Positions 41,962-51,057 of a DNA stretch of 64,000 nucleotides are shown here, in pieces (position 1 is the first letter of the stretch; every line of letters begins with the position of its first letter). The stretch is from Sinomonas terrae. GTDB lineage: Bacteria > Actinomycetota > Actinomycetes > Actinomycetales > Micrococcaceae. The notes beneath the pieces were generated by a model, which did not search any database, was not told the DNA's origin, and was given only the letters and a program-made list of their open reading frames with translations. The translations under genes were made by a program, and so were the position numbers. Location: positions 2,666,001 to 2,730,000 of the forward strand of contig NZ_JAKZBV010000001.1 in assembly GCF_022539255.1 (NCBI RefSeq), in the 5' to 3' direction.

Positions 41962-43168
41962 CGCCCTGCCGAAATCCCAGCCGAAGCCAGTGCCCCCGAT
42001 CGGGGTGAAGCTCTCCACGGACCTGGAACGCCGCTCCTACGGCATCCGCGCCCGGGCCCGCTGGACCGATCCGATCACGAAGCGGCGCATCACCCGGTCC
42101 GAGATCGTCCCTGACGAAGATGCAGCCCTGGCCTTCTTCGGACGGCTGCGCCATTCCTCCCGGTCAGGCACCGACGCGACAATCACCCTGTCCGAGTTCG
42201 TCGCCTCGATCGGGGACCGGTGGGCCAGAGGACTGGACCCAACCTCGACCGGCGAAACGTACGGCTACGGGCTGAAATTACGAGTACTGCCCTCCCTGGG
42301 GCACCTCCCCGTCACCCAGATCACCGCGGGAATGATCGACCGCACGATCGACGATTGGGAGACGAGGTACGGGCCCTCGACGATCAAGAATGCCATCGCC
42401 CCGCTCGTCCGGGTCCTCGACGAAGCCGTTCGCGACGGGCTTCTGATGAACAACCCGGCGAAGAACCGCGCCAAACGGAGCCTTAACCGGAATGCCTTCC
42501 GCGCCCAGCGGCCAGAGGACGACTCGCCACGGAAGCATGCAATCCCCGACTTGGCCACCCTGAACCGGCTTGCCGCGGCCTGCGGCACGGTGCACCAGTC
42601 GTATTCCGACTACGTCATGCTCGCGGCCCTCCTGGCCGCCCGGTCCTCCGAAGTCTCCGGTCTGCAGGCCGGGGATGTCCTCCTGGAGAAGAACCTCGTA
42701 GCCATCCGGCGGCAGATCTTCCCCGGCAAGGGCGGTCTGGTGACCAAGGCAACGAAGAGCCGCAAGGAGCGCCGCGTCCCGATCCTCGATCCCCTCCGTC
42801 CGGTCCTGGAACGCCTGACCGCCGGAAAAGAACCCGGAGACCAGCTTCTCGTCGGGCCGAAGGGCGGGGTGATCACCACCGCGACCTTGCGCGACGCCAC
42901 CAACTGGGATGCGCTCGTAGCCGATCTCGGCCTGCCGAACCTCACACGGCACGGGCTCCGCCACACGGGGGCAACTTGGATGGCCGACGCGGGTGTCCCC
43001 CTGCACGTTCTCCGAGAGATCCTCGGTCACGCCTCGATCGAGACCACCCGCGGCTACCTGCACCCCGACGAACGGCACCTCGCCTCCGCGGCCGAACAGG
43101 CCAACGCCTTCCTCAACCCTCCCGGGCAACACCGCAGGACGCCCCATCCGGGCGGACCTGCGCTGTGA
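41945..43168 (+). CDS. int: Tyrosine recombinase / ICE integrase
   Basis: 407-residue site-specific recombinase of the phage integrase family. A short N-terminal arm-binding region is followed by a SAM-like core-binding domain (about 80-180) and a catalytic domain with the complete set: Arg233 (ARSSEVSGL), Lys near 271, His336-x-x-Arg339 (HGLRH), His362 (GHASIETT) and nucleophile Tyr371 (GYLHP). It stops 126 bp before the 3' end of tRNA-Pro, the expected arrangement for an integrase whose attachment site is that tRNA gene. Confidence 0.95.
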   Translation: MPKRPDALPKSQPKPVPPIGVKLSTDLERRSYGIRARARWTDPITKRRITRSEIVPDEDAALAFFGRLRHSSRSGTDATITLSEFVASIGDRWARGLDPTSTGETYGYGLKLRVLPSLGHLPVTQITAGMIDRTIDDWETRYGPSTIKNAIAPLVRVLDEAVRDGLLMNNPAKNRAKRSLNRNAFRAQRPEDDSPRKHAIPDLATLNRLAAACGTVHQSYSDYVMLAALLAARSSEVSGLQAGDVLLEKNLVAIRRQIFPGKGGLVTKATKSRKERRVPILDPLRPVLERLTAGKEPGDQLLVGPKGGVITTATLRDATNWDALVADLGLPNLTRHGLRHTGATWMADAGVPLHVLREILGHASIETTRGYLHPDERHLASAAEQANAFLNPPGQHRRTPHPGGPAL

Positions 43169-43202
43169 CAGGATCTCTGCCCGGAGCGCCGGACTGGATT
43201 CT

Positions 43203-43220
43203 GGTCCCCTTTTGGTCCCC
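43203..43220 (+). promoter_or_regulatory. Direct repeat GGTCCCC x2, possible integrase arm sites
   Basis: GGTCCCC occurs at 43203-43209 and again at 43214-43220, 11 bp apart (one helical turn), between the integrase stop and the tRNA. Integrase and excisionase arm-binding sites are usually short direct repeats in this place. Suggestive only. Confidence 0.35.
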
Positions 43221-43252
43221 TCGTCCACGGAAGACCGTGCCCGAATACAACG

Positions 43253-43286
43253 AAGTCCTGGCGAGACAACCGTCTCACCAGGACTT
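43253..43286 (+). terminator. Hairpin terminator between integrase and tRNA-Pro
   Basis: Arms 43253-43267 and 43272-43286 pair at 14 of 15 positions around the loop AACC and are followed by TCTT (the stem end plus these bases gives TTTCTT). It could end integrase-operon transcription, and in the other direction the tRNA transcript. Confidence 0.65.
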
Positions 43287-43293
43287 TCTTCAG

Positions 43294-43367
<74 letters not shown>

Positions 43368-43511
43368 AAAGTGCCTGCCCGTTCTCGCTGTTCGCGCCCG
43401 TTCAAGCAACCGCTTCAGCATATCCGACGAGGGCTTTGAAGGCGAATCGAAGCGGGCCGGCGCGCCTGCTTGAAAGGCGCGCCGCGACGTCGTCCGCCCC
43501 TCCCCCGAGCG

Positions 43512-45047
43512 CTACTTCTTGCGTGAACGCTTCTCCCGAACCCGCATGCTGATCTCGATCGGCGTGCCTTCGAAGCCGAACGTCTCGCGCAGCCGCCGCG
43601 TGATGAAGCGCCGGTAGCCGGGGTCGAGGAAGCCGGAGGTGAAGAGGACGAACTTGGGTGGGCGGCTCTGGGCCTGGGTACCGAAGAGGATCCGCGGCTG
43701 CTTGCCTCCGCGCACCGGGTGCGGGTGCGCCGCGACAAGCTCGCCGAGGAACGCGTTGAGCTTGCCGGTCGGGATGCGCGTGTCCCATCCCGCGAGGGCT
43801 TTGTCGAGGGCGGGCACGAGACGGTCGCGATGCCACCCCGTCTTCGCGGAGAGGTTCACGCGGGGCGCCCATTCGATATGGGCTAGGTCCTTCTCGATCT
43901 CGCGCTCGAGCCAGCGCCGCCGCTCGTCGTCCATGAGGTCCCACTTGTTGAACGCGATGACGAGGGCGCGGCCTGATTCGATCGCGAGGTTGATGATGCG
44001 GACGTCCTGCTCCGCCAGCACCTCGTCGGCGCCGAGGAGGACGACGGCGACCTCCGCCTTCTCGAGCGCGGCTTGAGTTCGCAGGGAGGCGTAGTACTCG
44101 GCGCCCTTGGCCATGTGCTGACGTCGACGGATGCCAGCGGTGTCGACGAAGCGCCAGATGCGTCCCCCGAGTTCGATGAACTCGTCGACCGGGTCACGGG
44201 TCGTGCCTGCGAGTTCGTTCACGACGACGCGCTCGGAACCAGCGAGCTTGTTCAGGAGCGAGGACTTGCCCACGTTCGGACGCCCGATGAGCGCGACACG
44301 ACGGGGCCCGCCCGAACGCTCGAGCCCGGCGATGGCCGAAAACTCCGGCAGCACCTCCATGGCCGCGTCGAGGAGGTCGGCCACACCGCGGCCGTGCATC
44401 GCCGAAACGGGGTACGGCTGGCCGAACCCGAGGCCCCATAGGACAGCCGCGTCGGATTCCTGGGCGAAGTCATCCACCTTGTTCGCCACGAGAAGCACCG
44501 GCTTCTTCGACTTCCGCAGCATTCGCATGACGGCCTCGTCGGTAGCCGTCGCCCCGACCGTCGAGTCGACGACGAACAGGACCGCGTCAGCCATGCTCAC
44601 CGCGATCTCCGCCTGCTCCGCAACCGAGGCGTGGATGCCCCGCGCGTCGTGCTCCCAACCGCCGGTATCCACGAGCGTGAACTTCCGCCCGCTCCATTCC
44701 GCGGGGTACGAGACGCGGTCACGGGTCACGCCCGGGACGTCCTCGACCACGGCCTCCCGGCGCCCGAGGATCCGGTTCACGAGCGTCGACTTGCCGACGT
44801 TCGGGCGTCCGATGATTGCCAGCACGGGATCCATGCGGGTGGGAGCCTCGGCATCCCACTCCTCGCCTTCCACAGCGAGGAGGCGCGCATCCTCCTCGTC
44901 GAGCTCGTAGTCCTCGAGCCCGGCGCGGAGAGCCGCGGCACGCTGCTCGGCCTCGTCGTCGCCCATTGTTGCGAGGTGCTCGGCGATCTGGTCGCCGCCC
45001 TCGGGCTCGTACTCTTCAGCGGCGATGTCGCCCACGGCGTCGCTCAT
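43512..45047 (-). CDS. der: Ribosome-associated GTPase Der (EngA)
   Basis: 511-residue protein with two tandem GTPase domains needed for 50S ribosome assembly. G1 motifs are GRPNVGKST in domain 1 (about residue 85) and again in domain 2 (about 260), with '[11 protein letters not shown]' and '[10 protein letters not shown]' as switch II segments, NKVD and NKWD as G4, and a C-terminal KH-like domain ('[20 protein letters not shown]'). An acidic N-terminal extension of about 75 residues is usual in actinobacteria. It lies downstream of cmk on the same strand, 35 bp apart. Confidence 0.96.
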   Translation of the reverse strand: MSDAVGDIAAEEYEPEGGDQIAEHLATMGDDEAEQRAAALRAGLEDYELDEEDARLLAVEGEEWDAEAPTRMDPVLAIIGRPNVGKSTLVNRILGRREAVVEDVPGVTRDRVSYPAEWSGRKFTLVDTGGWEHDARGIHASVAEQAEIAVSMADAVLFVVDSTVGATATDEAVMRMLRKSKKPVLLVANKVDDFAQESDAAVLWGLGFGQPYPVSAMHGRGVADLLDAAMEVLPEFSAIAGLERSGGPRRVALIGRPNVGKSSLLNKLAGSERVVVNELAGTTRDPVDEFIELGGRIWRFVDTAGIRRRQHMAKGAEYYASLRTQAALEKAEVAVVLLGADEVLAEQDVRIINLAIESGRALVIAFNKWDLMDDERRRWLEREIEKDLAHIEWAPRVNLSAKTGWHRDRLVPALDKALAGWDTRIPTGKLNAFLGELVAAHPHPVRGGKQPRILFGTQAQSRPPKFVLFTSGFLDPGYRRFITRRLRETFGFEGTPIEISMRVREKRSRKK

Positions 45048-45082
45048 GCTGATTCTCCTTCGTTGATGTCAGAAACGGCGGG

Positions 45083-45865
45083 TCAGTGCCCGGCCTGAGG
45101 TGCGGCAACCGCCGCGTGGACGACTGCGAGGACCGCCTCGACGGTCTCCTCGAAGTCGAGGTCTGAGGAATCGACGGTGTACACGCCGTCGGCGGCTTGA
45201 CTGAAGCTCGCCACAGTCGAGTCCTTGAGGTCCCGCTCGATGACCTGCTGATGCAGGTCCTCCGCGGTCTGCGTGCCGCCGAGCTGAATCCCGCGGCGGC
45301 GCATCCGTGCCTCCTCCGAGGCCGTCAGAAGCAGGCGCACCTCGGCGTCGCGGGCGACGACGGTCGTGATGTCGCGGCCCTCGACGACCATGCGGCGCCC
45401 GTGGACTGCGATGAGGGCCCTTTGACGGCGGATGAGCTCGTTCCGAACGCCGAGGTTCGTGGCCACCGCGCTGACCGACTGCGAGATCCGCGGCTCGCGA
45501 ATCTCGGCGGTCACGTCATGACCCCGGACGGCGACGCTCTCGTGGTCGGCGCTCGTGCTGAGCTCGAGGTCGAGCGCACGGGCCGCCGCCTCGACGAGAG
45601 CGCTGTCCGTGAGGTCGAGCCCCCGATCGAGGCAGTCCCACGTGACCGCACGGTACATGGCGCCGGTGTCCAGGTACGCGACGCGCAGGCGCCGGGCCAC
45701 TTCCTTCGACACGCTGGATTTGCCCGAACCTGAAGGACCATCAATCGCGACGACGAGCGGGCGCCCGACGCGCAGCGGCTCTTCCCCGGGCACGGGCGTG
45801 TAGCGAACGCTTGTGCCCCTCGACGTGCTCGACGAACTGAATTCCGTCACTGCAGCACCCGCCAT
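45083..45865 (-). CDS. cmk: (d)CMP kinase
   Basis: 260-residue cytidylate kinase phosphorylating CMP and dCMP. Walker A is GPSGSGKSS at about 43-51, 'YLDTGAMYRAVTW' is the CMP-binding segment, 'VEGRDITTVV' the conserved loop, and a lid-like region near 195 contains 'RMRRRGIQLGG'. ATG 45865 is preceded by GGAGG. The first 35 residues are a Ser-rich extension, so a start further inside is possible. It overlaps the tyrA stop by 19 bp. Confidence 0.94.
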   Translation of the reverse strand: MAGAAVTEFSSSSTSRGTSVRYTPVPGEEPLRVGRPLVVAIDGPSGSGKSSVSKEVARRLRVAYLDTGAMYRAVTWDCLDRGLDLTDSALVEAAARALDLELSTSADHESVAVRGHDVTAEIREPRISQSVSAVATNLGVRNELIRRQRALIAVHGRRMVVEGRDITTVVARDAEVRLLLTASEEARMRRRGIQLGGTQTAEDLHQQVIERDLKDSTVASFSQAADGVYTVDSSDLDFEETVEAVLAVVHAAVAAPQAGH

Positions 45866-46947
45866 CCCCGCTCCTCCAGTTCTGCCACAAGATCATCGTG
45901 CTTGCTCGGGAGCACGGAGATCTCCACCATGCCCACGTTCCGCCCCGACGAGTGGTCGAGGCGCAAGTCCTCAAGGTTCACGCCAATCTCGCCGATCTCG
46001 GTGAGCAGCTTCGCGATCTGCCCGGGCCGGTCGTCGACGAGCACGGTCAACCATGCAAACGCCTGCGGCGGACCGCCGTGCTTGCCGGGGATGCGCGCCT
46101 GGCCCGCGTTGCCCTCGCTCATGAGCTGTGCGAGGTCAAGCCGCGCTCCCGGCGCCGTCGGGGCCTCGAGCGTCCCGATGAGCCGCTCGACGTCCTCCCG
46201 CACACCGTACAGGTGCTTGACGAGCTTGTCCGCGTTCGCCCCGAGGATCTGGATCCAGAGGTCCGGATCGCTTGCTGCGATACGTGTGGTGTCCCGGAGG
46301 CCGTTGCCGGCGAGCGAGAGGAGGCGGAGGTCCGTGCCCTGGAGCCGGCTCGCGAGGAGCGAGGACATGACCTGCGGCAGATGGCTCACGAGCGCAACCG
46401 CCTCGTCGTGCTCATCGGGGTCGAACTCCGTGACGATCGCGCCGAGGTCCGCTCCGAGCGCCTTGGCGAGGCGCACGGCGTCGTCCGATGCGTCCTTGTG
46501 GGCGCACACGACCCACGGCATGGAGGTGAAGAGCTCGCCGCGCGCCGCGACCGGCCCGGACTTCTCCCGACCCGCCATCGGGTGCGTGCCCACGTAGCGA
46601 GAGAGGTCCAGCGAACGGAGACGCAAGTCCGCGAGGATCGCGGACTTCACGCTGGCGATGTCGACGACGACGGCGCGAGGCCAGCGAGCGAGCGCGTGTT
46701 CGACGACGTCGGCCGTCACGTCCGGCGGGGCCGCGACGACGACGAGCTGCGGCTCGACGCCGCGGTCCGCCTCAAGCTCGGCCACGGGCCGGCCTGCGCC
46801 GATGTCGACCGCGACAGCCTGGTGGGTGGGCGAGGGATCTTCAAGGAAGACGGGGACGCCGCGGTGCTCGAGCCCGAGTCCGATGCTCGTGCCGAGGAGG
46901 CCCGTGCCGATCACGACGACGGGGCCGCCCAAGTGCGTCGGGGCCAT
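45847..46947 (-). CDS. tyrA: Prephenate dehydrogenase
   Basis: 366-residue enzyme oxidising prephenate to 4-hydroxyphenylpyruvate in tyrosine synthesis. The NAD-binding GTGLLGTSIG is at 14-23. The catalytic-region segment 'YVGTHPMAGREKSG' contains the active-site His, and 'SHLPQVMSSLLA' forms part of the helical dimer domain. A C-terminal ACT domain (about 290-366: 'LTVLVDDRPGQIAKLL') suggests feedback control by an amino acid. Three bases separate it from the rluB-type gene. Confidence 0.94.
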   Translation of the reverse strand: MAPTHLGGPVVVIGTGLLGTSIGLGLEHRGVPVFLEDPSPTHQAVAVDIGAGRPVAELEADRGVEPQLVVVAAPPDVTADVVEHALARWPRAVVVDIASVKSAILADLRLRSLDLSRYVGTHPMAGREKSGPVAARGELFTSMPWVVCAHKDASDDAVRLAKALGADLGAIVTEFDPDEHDEAVALVSHLPQVMSSLLASRLQGTDLRLLSLAGNGLRDTTRIAASDPDLWIQILGANADKLVKHLYGVREDVERLIGTLEAPTAPGARLDLAQLMSEGNAGQARIPGKHGGPPQAFAWLTVLVDDRPGQIAKLLTEIGEIGVNLEDLRLDHSSGRNVGMVEISVLPSKHDDLVAELEERGWRVLQ

Positions 46948-46950
46948 CCT

Positions 46951-48003
46951 CTAGAGCCCCACAGCCGCCATGAGATGCCCGACTTCCTGCTTGCCGAGCT
47001 TCCGGATGGTGCCCTGCTTCTGGTCGCCGAGGCCGATAGGCCCGATCTTCGCGCGGACGAGCCGCTGGACCGGGAACCCGATCGCATCGAACATCCGACG
47101 GACGATTCGGTTCTTGCCCGAGTGCAAAACGACCTCGACCAGGACGAAGCCCGGAGTTGAATCTACGAGCTTGAACGAGTCGACCTTGGCGAGGCCGTCC
47201 TCGAGCTCGATGCCACGGCGGAGCTGCGCGCCGACGCCGTGAGGCATCGGGCCGCGCACCTGCACGACGTATGTCTTGGGCACCTCGTACGAAGGGTGGG
47301 AGAGGCGGTTGGCCAGCTCGCCGTCGTTCGTGAGGAGGAGAAGCCCCTCGGTGTTCGTGTCGAGCCGCCCGACGTGGAAGAGTCGCTCCGGCGTGCCTGC
47401 GCGGAGGTAGTCCGAAATGCAGGGGCGGCCCTCGGGGTCATCCATGGTGGAGACGACGCCGCGCGGCTTGTTGAACGCCATGTAGACGAGGTTCTCGTTG
47501 AGCTGGACCCGCACGCCGTCGACATGGATGACGTCGGTCTCCGGATTGACCCGGCTGCCGAGCTCCGTGACGATCTGGCCGTTGACCTCGACGCGGCCCT
47601 GCTCGATGAGCTCCTCGCACACCCGCCGCGAGGCCACGCCCGCGTTCGCCATGACCTTCTGAAGGCGCACGCCCTCGTCGTTCATCTCTGCGCGGGTCCG
47701 CGGCTTGTGCTGGGGCAGCGGAGTCGGAGACTTCCGATCCGTCCGCTGAACAGCGCCGAGGTTGCGGCCGAAGCGCTCGTTCGCGAAGGGTGCCGCTCCG
47801 GTTCCCTTCGCTTGGGGGCGCTCGCCGCGCTTCCGCTGCGAACCTTTCGGAGCGCCCTTGGCGCCGCCCCTGGCAGCGTTCCCGCGGCCTCCGAACGACC
47901 CCGAGTTGCTCTGGGCTCCGCCGTTCTTCTGGCCTGCGCTGTTCTTCTGAGTGGGGCGTTGCCCTCTGTTGCGTGGTGAACCCTGGCGTCCCGCCTGTGT
48001 CAT
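46951..48003 (-). CDS. 23S rRNA pseudouridine synthase, RluB/RsuA family
   Basis: 350 residues. A basic, Gly/Arg/Gln-rich, disordered N-terminal region (1-105) precedes an S4 RNA-binding domain ('VRLQKVMANAGVASRRVCEE', about 112-170). The catalytic domain carries 'HVGRLDTNTEGLLLLTNDG' with the nucleophile Asp, and 'GKNRIVRRMFDAIGFPV' near the end. It belongs to the RluB group that modifies 23S rRNA. The operon with tyrA, cmk and der is the normal Micrococcales order. The extended N-terminus is common in this lineage. Confidence 0.93.
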   Translation of the reverse strand: MTQAGRQGSPRNRGQRPTQKNSAGQKNGGAQSNSGSFGGRGNAARGGAKGAPKGSQRKRGERPQAKGTGAAPFANERFGRNLGAVQRTDRKSPTPLPQHKPRTRAEMNDEGVRLQKVMANAGVASRRVCEELIEQGRVEVNGQIVTELGSRVNPETDVIHVDGVRVQLNENLVYMAFNKPRGVVSTMDDPEGRPCISDYLRAGTPERLFHVGRLDTNTEGLLLLTNDGELANRLSHPSYEVPKTYVVQVRGPMPHGVGAQLRRGIELEDGLAKVDSFKLVDSTPGFVLVEVVLHSGKNRIVRRMFDAIGFPVQRLVRAKIGPIGLGDQKQGTIRKLGKQEVGHLMAAVGL

Positions 48004-48230
48004 GACCCGGCCTCAAGTGTGTTGGAAGAAGAAACTCGGCCCGCTTTCGTGCGGGCGGGGCCTGAAGGCCCCCATCTACGATACCGGATAGGGCACTCCC
48101 GCTTGAGTCAGGCGTGAGCAAAATCTCGCTTCCGCTCACGGACGGGACAAAGTGCCTGGAACGAATTGCAGATTGGATAAAATGAATTCCTGACACGCAG
48201 CCGTCCGGGAGCCCAGGAGATACCACTGCC

Positions 48231-48476
48231 ATGACCTTCTTTGACTTTCTCAACCCCCGCTCTACTGGGCGGATCGAGCGCCTCTCACGCCAGGTCGCCA
48301 GGCTGAATCGGATGATGGGCTATGACGAACTCACCGACCCGGATTTCCAAGACATCATCGGCGAGATCCGGGCCGGCCGCGAGATCAAGGCCGCGGAGCT
48401 GTACTGCAAGCGCTTCGGGGCCTCAATCGGTGAATCCCATGCCGCTGTCAGTGACCTCAGACAGCGGCTGCGGTAG
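48231..48476 (+). CDS. Small protein with an L7/L12 C-terminal-domain-like segment
   Basis: 81 residues. The first 40 are helical ('RIERLSRQVARLNRMMGYDE'). The last 40 ('DIIGEIRAGREIKAAELYC', 'ESHAAVSDLRQRLR') resemble the helix pattern of the ribosomal L7/L12 C-terminal domain (K.xAIKxxRxxTG..L.EAK..V) found in several small actinobacterial proteins. A -10-like TAAAAT occurs near 48177 and AGGAG lies upstream of the ATG. It stands alone on the plus strand between the rluB and scpB genes. Function unknown. Confidence 0.7.
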   Translation: MTFFDFLNPRSTGRIERLSRQVARLNRMMGYDELTDPDFQDIIGEIRAGREIKAAELYCKRFGASIGESHAAVSDLRQRLR

Positions 48477-48484
48477 GCGCAGGG

Positions 48485-49036
48485 TCACTGCTCGAGTTCG
48501 ATGCCTGCGAGGTCTTCGAGTCCAGGCAGGTGGGGCGAGATCTGCGGAAGCTCGGAGACCGAGCCGATGCCGAGCCGCTCGAGGAAGTACGACGTCGTCT
48601 GATACAGGATGGCGCCCGACTCAGGGTCCGTCCCGACCTCCTCAATGAGGCCCCGGGTAACAAGGGTGCGCACGACCGAGTCGACATTGACCCCGCGGAT
48701 CGCTGCAACGCGAGAGCGGGCAACGGGTTGCCGGTAGGCGATGACGGCGAGCGTCTCGAGGGCCGCCTGGGTGAGCCGGGCCGTCTGGCCCTCGAGGACG
48801 TAGCGCGAGACGATCTCGGCGAATTCCGGCCTTGAATAGAACCGCCATCCGCCCGCCACCGAACGGAGCTCGAACCCTCGGCCCTCGGCCATGTACTCCG
48901 CCGCGAGCCCCGAGAGGAGTTCCTCGACCTCGGGCTGGGGCAGCTCGAGCGTCGCGGCGAGCTCGGCCGCGCTCACGGGTTCGTCGACAACCATCAGCAC
49001 CGCCTCGAGCGCGGCGGCGTGCGGATTACCCTGCAT
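48485..49036 (-). CDS. scpB: Segregation and condensation protein B
   Basis: 183-residue winged-helix kleisin-associated protein that binds ScpA in the SMC complex. Diagnostic stretches are 'LEAVLMVVDEPVSAAELA', 'GGWRFYSRPEFAEIV', 'LTQAALETLAVIAYRQPV' and 'RGVNVDSVVRTLVTRGLIEE'. ATG 49036 has GGAGGAGGAG upstream and overlaps the scpA stop, so the two are co-translated. A longer frame to 49075 lies inside scpA and is not needed. Confidence 0.95.
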   Translation of the reverse strand: MQGNPHAAALEAVLMVVDEPVSAAELAATLELPQPEVEELLSGLAAEYMAEGRGFELRSVAGGWRFYSRPEFAEIVSRYVLEGQTARLTQAALETLAVIAYRQPVARSRVAAIRGVNVDSVVRTLVTRGLIEEVGTDPESGAILYQTTSYFLERLGIGSVSELPQISPHLPGLEDLAGIELEQ

Positions 49037-49961
49037 GCTGCTCCTCCTCCATCTCACCGGCTTCAGCCATCTCACCGGCTTCGCCCATCGCGCCCGCTTC
49101 GCTGGTCTCGCTTCCGACGCTCGGCGCCTCGCCGTCGTCGTACTCCTCGCTCAGACGCTCGGCACTCCAGTCCTCCCCTGCCGTCCACCGCACGCTGAGG
49201 TCGGCGAGCGGCGCCGCCTGCTCGAACGCCACGGCTCGGTCGCGGAACATCTCGAGCAGTGCCAGGAAACGAACCACGATCATGAGGCGCGAATCGGCGT
49301 CGGTGGTGAGTGCCCGGAAGCTCTGAGGACCGCCGGAGCGCAGACGCTCGCCTAGAATTGCCGCCTGCTCGCGAACGCTCACCGGCGGCGCGTGCAGGTG
49401 CGCGAGTCCGACTTCCGACGGCGGGGCCTCCTTCGGCGCCAACGCCTTCGCGGCAAGCGCGGCGAACTGCTCCGGCGTGTGCTGCCACACGAGCTCGGGC
49501 AGGAGGGCGGCGAACGCCGGCTCGAGGCTCACCGTCCTCGCGAACCGCCGCCCCTCGGTCTCGAGCGTCTCCCCGAAGATCGCAGCGATTTCCTTGAACG
49601 CCTTGTACTGGAGCAGCCGCGCGAAGAGCAGGTCCCGGGCTTCGAGTCGCGCGACGTCCTCCTCATCCTCGACCTCGCCCTGCGGGAGCAGCCGAGCGGC
49701 CTTGAGGTCGAGCAGCGTCGCCGCGATCACGAGGAACTCGCTCGCCTCGTCGAGGGCCCACTCCTCGCCTCGATCCTGCATTGCGCGGATGTAGGCGATG
49801 AAGTCGTCGGTAACGGTCGCAAGCGCCACCTCGGTGATGTCGAGGCGGCGCTTGGCGATCAGCCCGAGGAGGGCATCGAACGGGCCGGTGAAGTTCTCGA
49901 GCCGGACTTCGAAGCCGGAGGCGGACTCCCCCGCAGTCGGATCGCTAGGGTGCTCCACCAC
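49026..49961 (-). CDS. scpA: Segregation and condensation protein A
   Basis: About 311-residue kleisin of the bacterial condensin. Recognisable parts are 'FEVRLENFTGPFDALLGLI', 'LDITEVALATVTDDFIAYI', 'EASEFLVIAATLLDLKAARL' and the C-terminal winged-helix region with 'LMIVVRFLALLEMFRD'. The tail has an acidic, Gly/Ala/Glu-rich repeat (GEAGEM-AEAGEM). The start is uncertain: GTG codons at 49961 and 49958, both inside the end of parA, fit the family length, and neither has a clear ribosome binding site. Confidence 0.93.
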   Translation of the reverse strand: MVEHPSDPTAGESASGFEVRLENFTGPFDALLGLIAKRRLDITEVALATVTDDFIAYIRAMQDRGEEWALDEASEFLVIAATLLDLKAARLLPQGEVEDEEDVARLEARDLLFARLLQYKAFKEIAAIFGETLETEGRRFARTVSLEPAFAALLPELVWQHTPEQFAALAAKALAPKEAPPSEVGLAHLHAPPVSVREQAAILGERLRSGGPQSFRALTTDADSRLMIVVRFLALLEMFRDRAVAFEQAAPLADLSVRWTAGEDWSAERLSEEYDDGEAPSVGSETSEAGAMGEAGEMAEAGEMEEEQHAG

Positions 49962-50856
49962 GGGCCACGAGCTCACGCGCGAGCCGTCGGTAGGACTCGG
50001 CACCCGGATGGTTCGTCGCGTAGCGGGTGATGGGTTCGGCGGCGACGGTGGCGTCGGCGAACTTGATGGTGCGCTTGATGACGGAGTCGAAGACCTTGTC
50101 GCCGAAAGCCTCGATGAGCCGTGCGAGCACTTCGCGGCTGTGGAGCGTCCGCGAGTCGTACATGGTGGCAAGGACGCCGTCGACGACGAGCCGCGGGTTG
50201 AGGCGGTCCTGGACCTTCTCGATCGTCTCGACCAGGAGGGCGACGGCGCGCAGCGCGAAGAACTCGCAGATGAGCGGGATGATGACACCGTGCGCGGCCG
50301 AGAGCGCGTTGACCGTCAGCAGGCCGAGGGAAGGCTGGCAGTCGATGAGGACGAGATCGTAATCGTTCTCGACCTTCCGGAGCGCGCTCGCGAGGACCTG
50401 TTCGCGCGCCACCTCGGTGACGAGCTGGACCTCTGCCGCGGACAGGTCGATGTTCGCGGGCAGGAGGTCGAGGTTCTCGATCTCTGTCTTGCGGATCGCG
50501 TCGCGGATGTCGACGTGCCGGTCCATCATGACGTTGTAGACGGTGAGGTCAAGCTCATGCGGGTTCGTCCCGAGACCTGCCGACGCCGCGCCCTGTGGAT
50601 CGAAGTCGACGATCAGGACCCGCCGGCCGTACTCCGCGAGCGCCGCAGCGAGGTTGATGGCCGACGTCGTCTTGCCGACGCCGCCCTTCTGGTTGACCAT
50701 GGCGATGATCCGCGCGGGCCCGTGGGACTCGAGCGGAGCGGGCACGGAATACTCGCGTTCGGGACGGCCCGTAGGGCCGAGTACGACGTCGGTGAGGTCT
50801 TCGGTGATGCCGTCCAGAGTCGCCGAGCTCTGCTCTGTGCTCACGTATCCATCCAC
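49945..50856 (-). CDS. ParA family chromosome-partition ATPase
   Basis: 303-residue Soj/ParA-like ATPase. The deviant Walker A QKGGVGKTT is at about 56-64, 'VLIVDFDPQGAASAGLG' holds the A' region, and 'DYDLVLIDCQPSLGLLTVNA' is Walker B. This is the second ParA typical of actinobacteria, located next to scpAB rather than next to parB at the origin; a role with the SMC complex is plausible. An 8-bp inverted repeat lies about 90 bp upstream of its start (50944-50973). Confidence 0.93.
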   Translation of the reverse strand: MDGYVSTEQSSATLDGITEDLTDVVLGPTGRPEREYSVPAPLESHGPARIIAMVNQKGGVGKTTSAINLAAALAEYGRRVLIVDFDPQGAASAGLGTNPHELDLTVYNVMMDRHVDIRDAIRKTEIENLDLLPANIDLSAAEVQLVTEVAREQVLASALRKVENDYDLVLIDCQPSLGLLTVNALSAAHGVIIPLICEFFALRAVALLVETIEKVQDRLNPRLVVDGVLATMYDSRTLHSREVLARLIEAFGDKVFDSVIKRTIKFADATVAAEPITRYATNHPGAESYRRLARELVARGGAP

Positions 50857-50943
50857 ACTTTCGAATCGCTGTCTGCGGCTTCCTGAGACCCCACCCTACA
50901 CGCGCACGAGAGGCATCCCGGGCACCTTGACACTTACCTCAGG

Positions 50944-50973
50944 TTGAGCCTTTACCCTCAGCTAGAGGCTCAA
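50944..50973. promoter_or_regulatory. Inverted repeat upstream of parA
   Basis: TTGAGCCT (50944-50951) and AGGCTCAA (50966-50973) pair perfectly across a 14-base spacer in the 137-bp region between parA and the dctA terminator. It could be an operator of the parA-scpAB operon; no regulator is evident. Confidence 0.4.
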
Positions 50974-50993
50974 TGTTCGTCCCCGCACGAGTT

Positions 50994-51039
50994 GCGCCGT
51001 CACCTTTGCTGGGTGCAGACCCAGCAAAGGTGACGGCGC
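50994..51039 (-). terminator. Perfect 21-bp hairpin downstream of dctA
   Basis: Arms 50994-51014 and 51019-51039 are exact reverse complements around loop GCAG, 18 bp beyond the dctA stop. An unusually long and perfect stem; it isolates dctA from the parA operon. Confidence 0.75.
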
Positions 51040-51057
51040 GAGGGGACAGGCCTCGGG

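Noticed and set aside
38633..42154. 1173-codon open frame on the minus strand
   Set aside because: It is antisense to the coupling protein, SSB-like, DUF4913, excisionase and integrase genes, all with clear family motifs. Its translation is Gly/Arg/Pro-rich without domains, as expected from GC-rich third positions.
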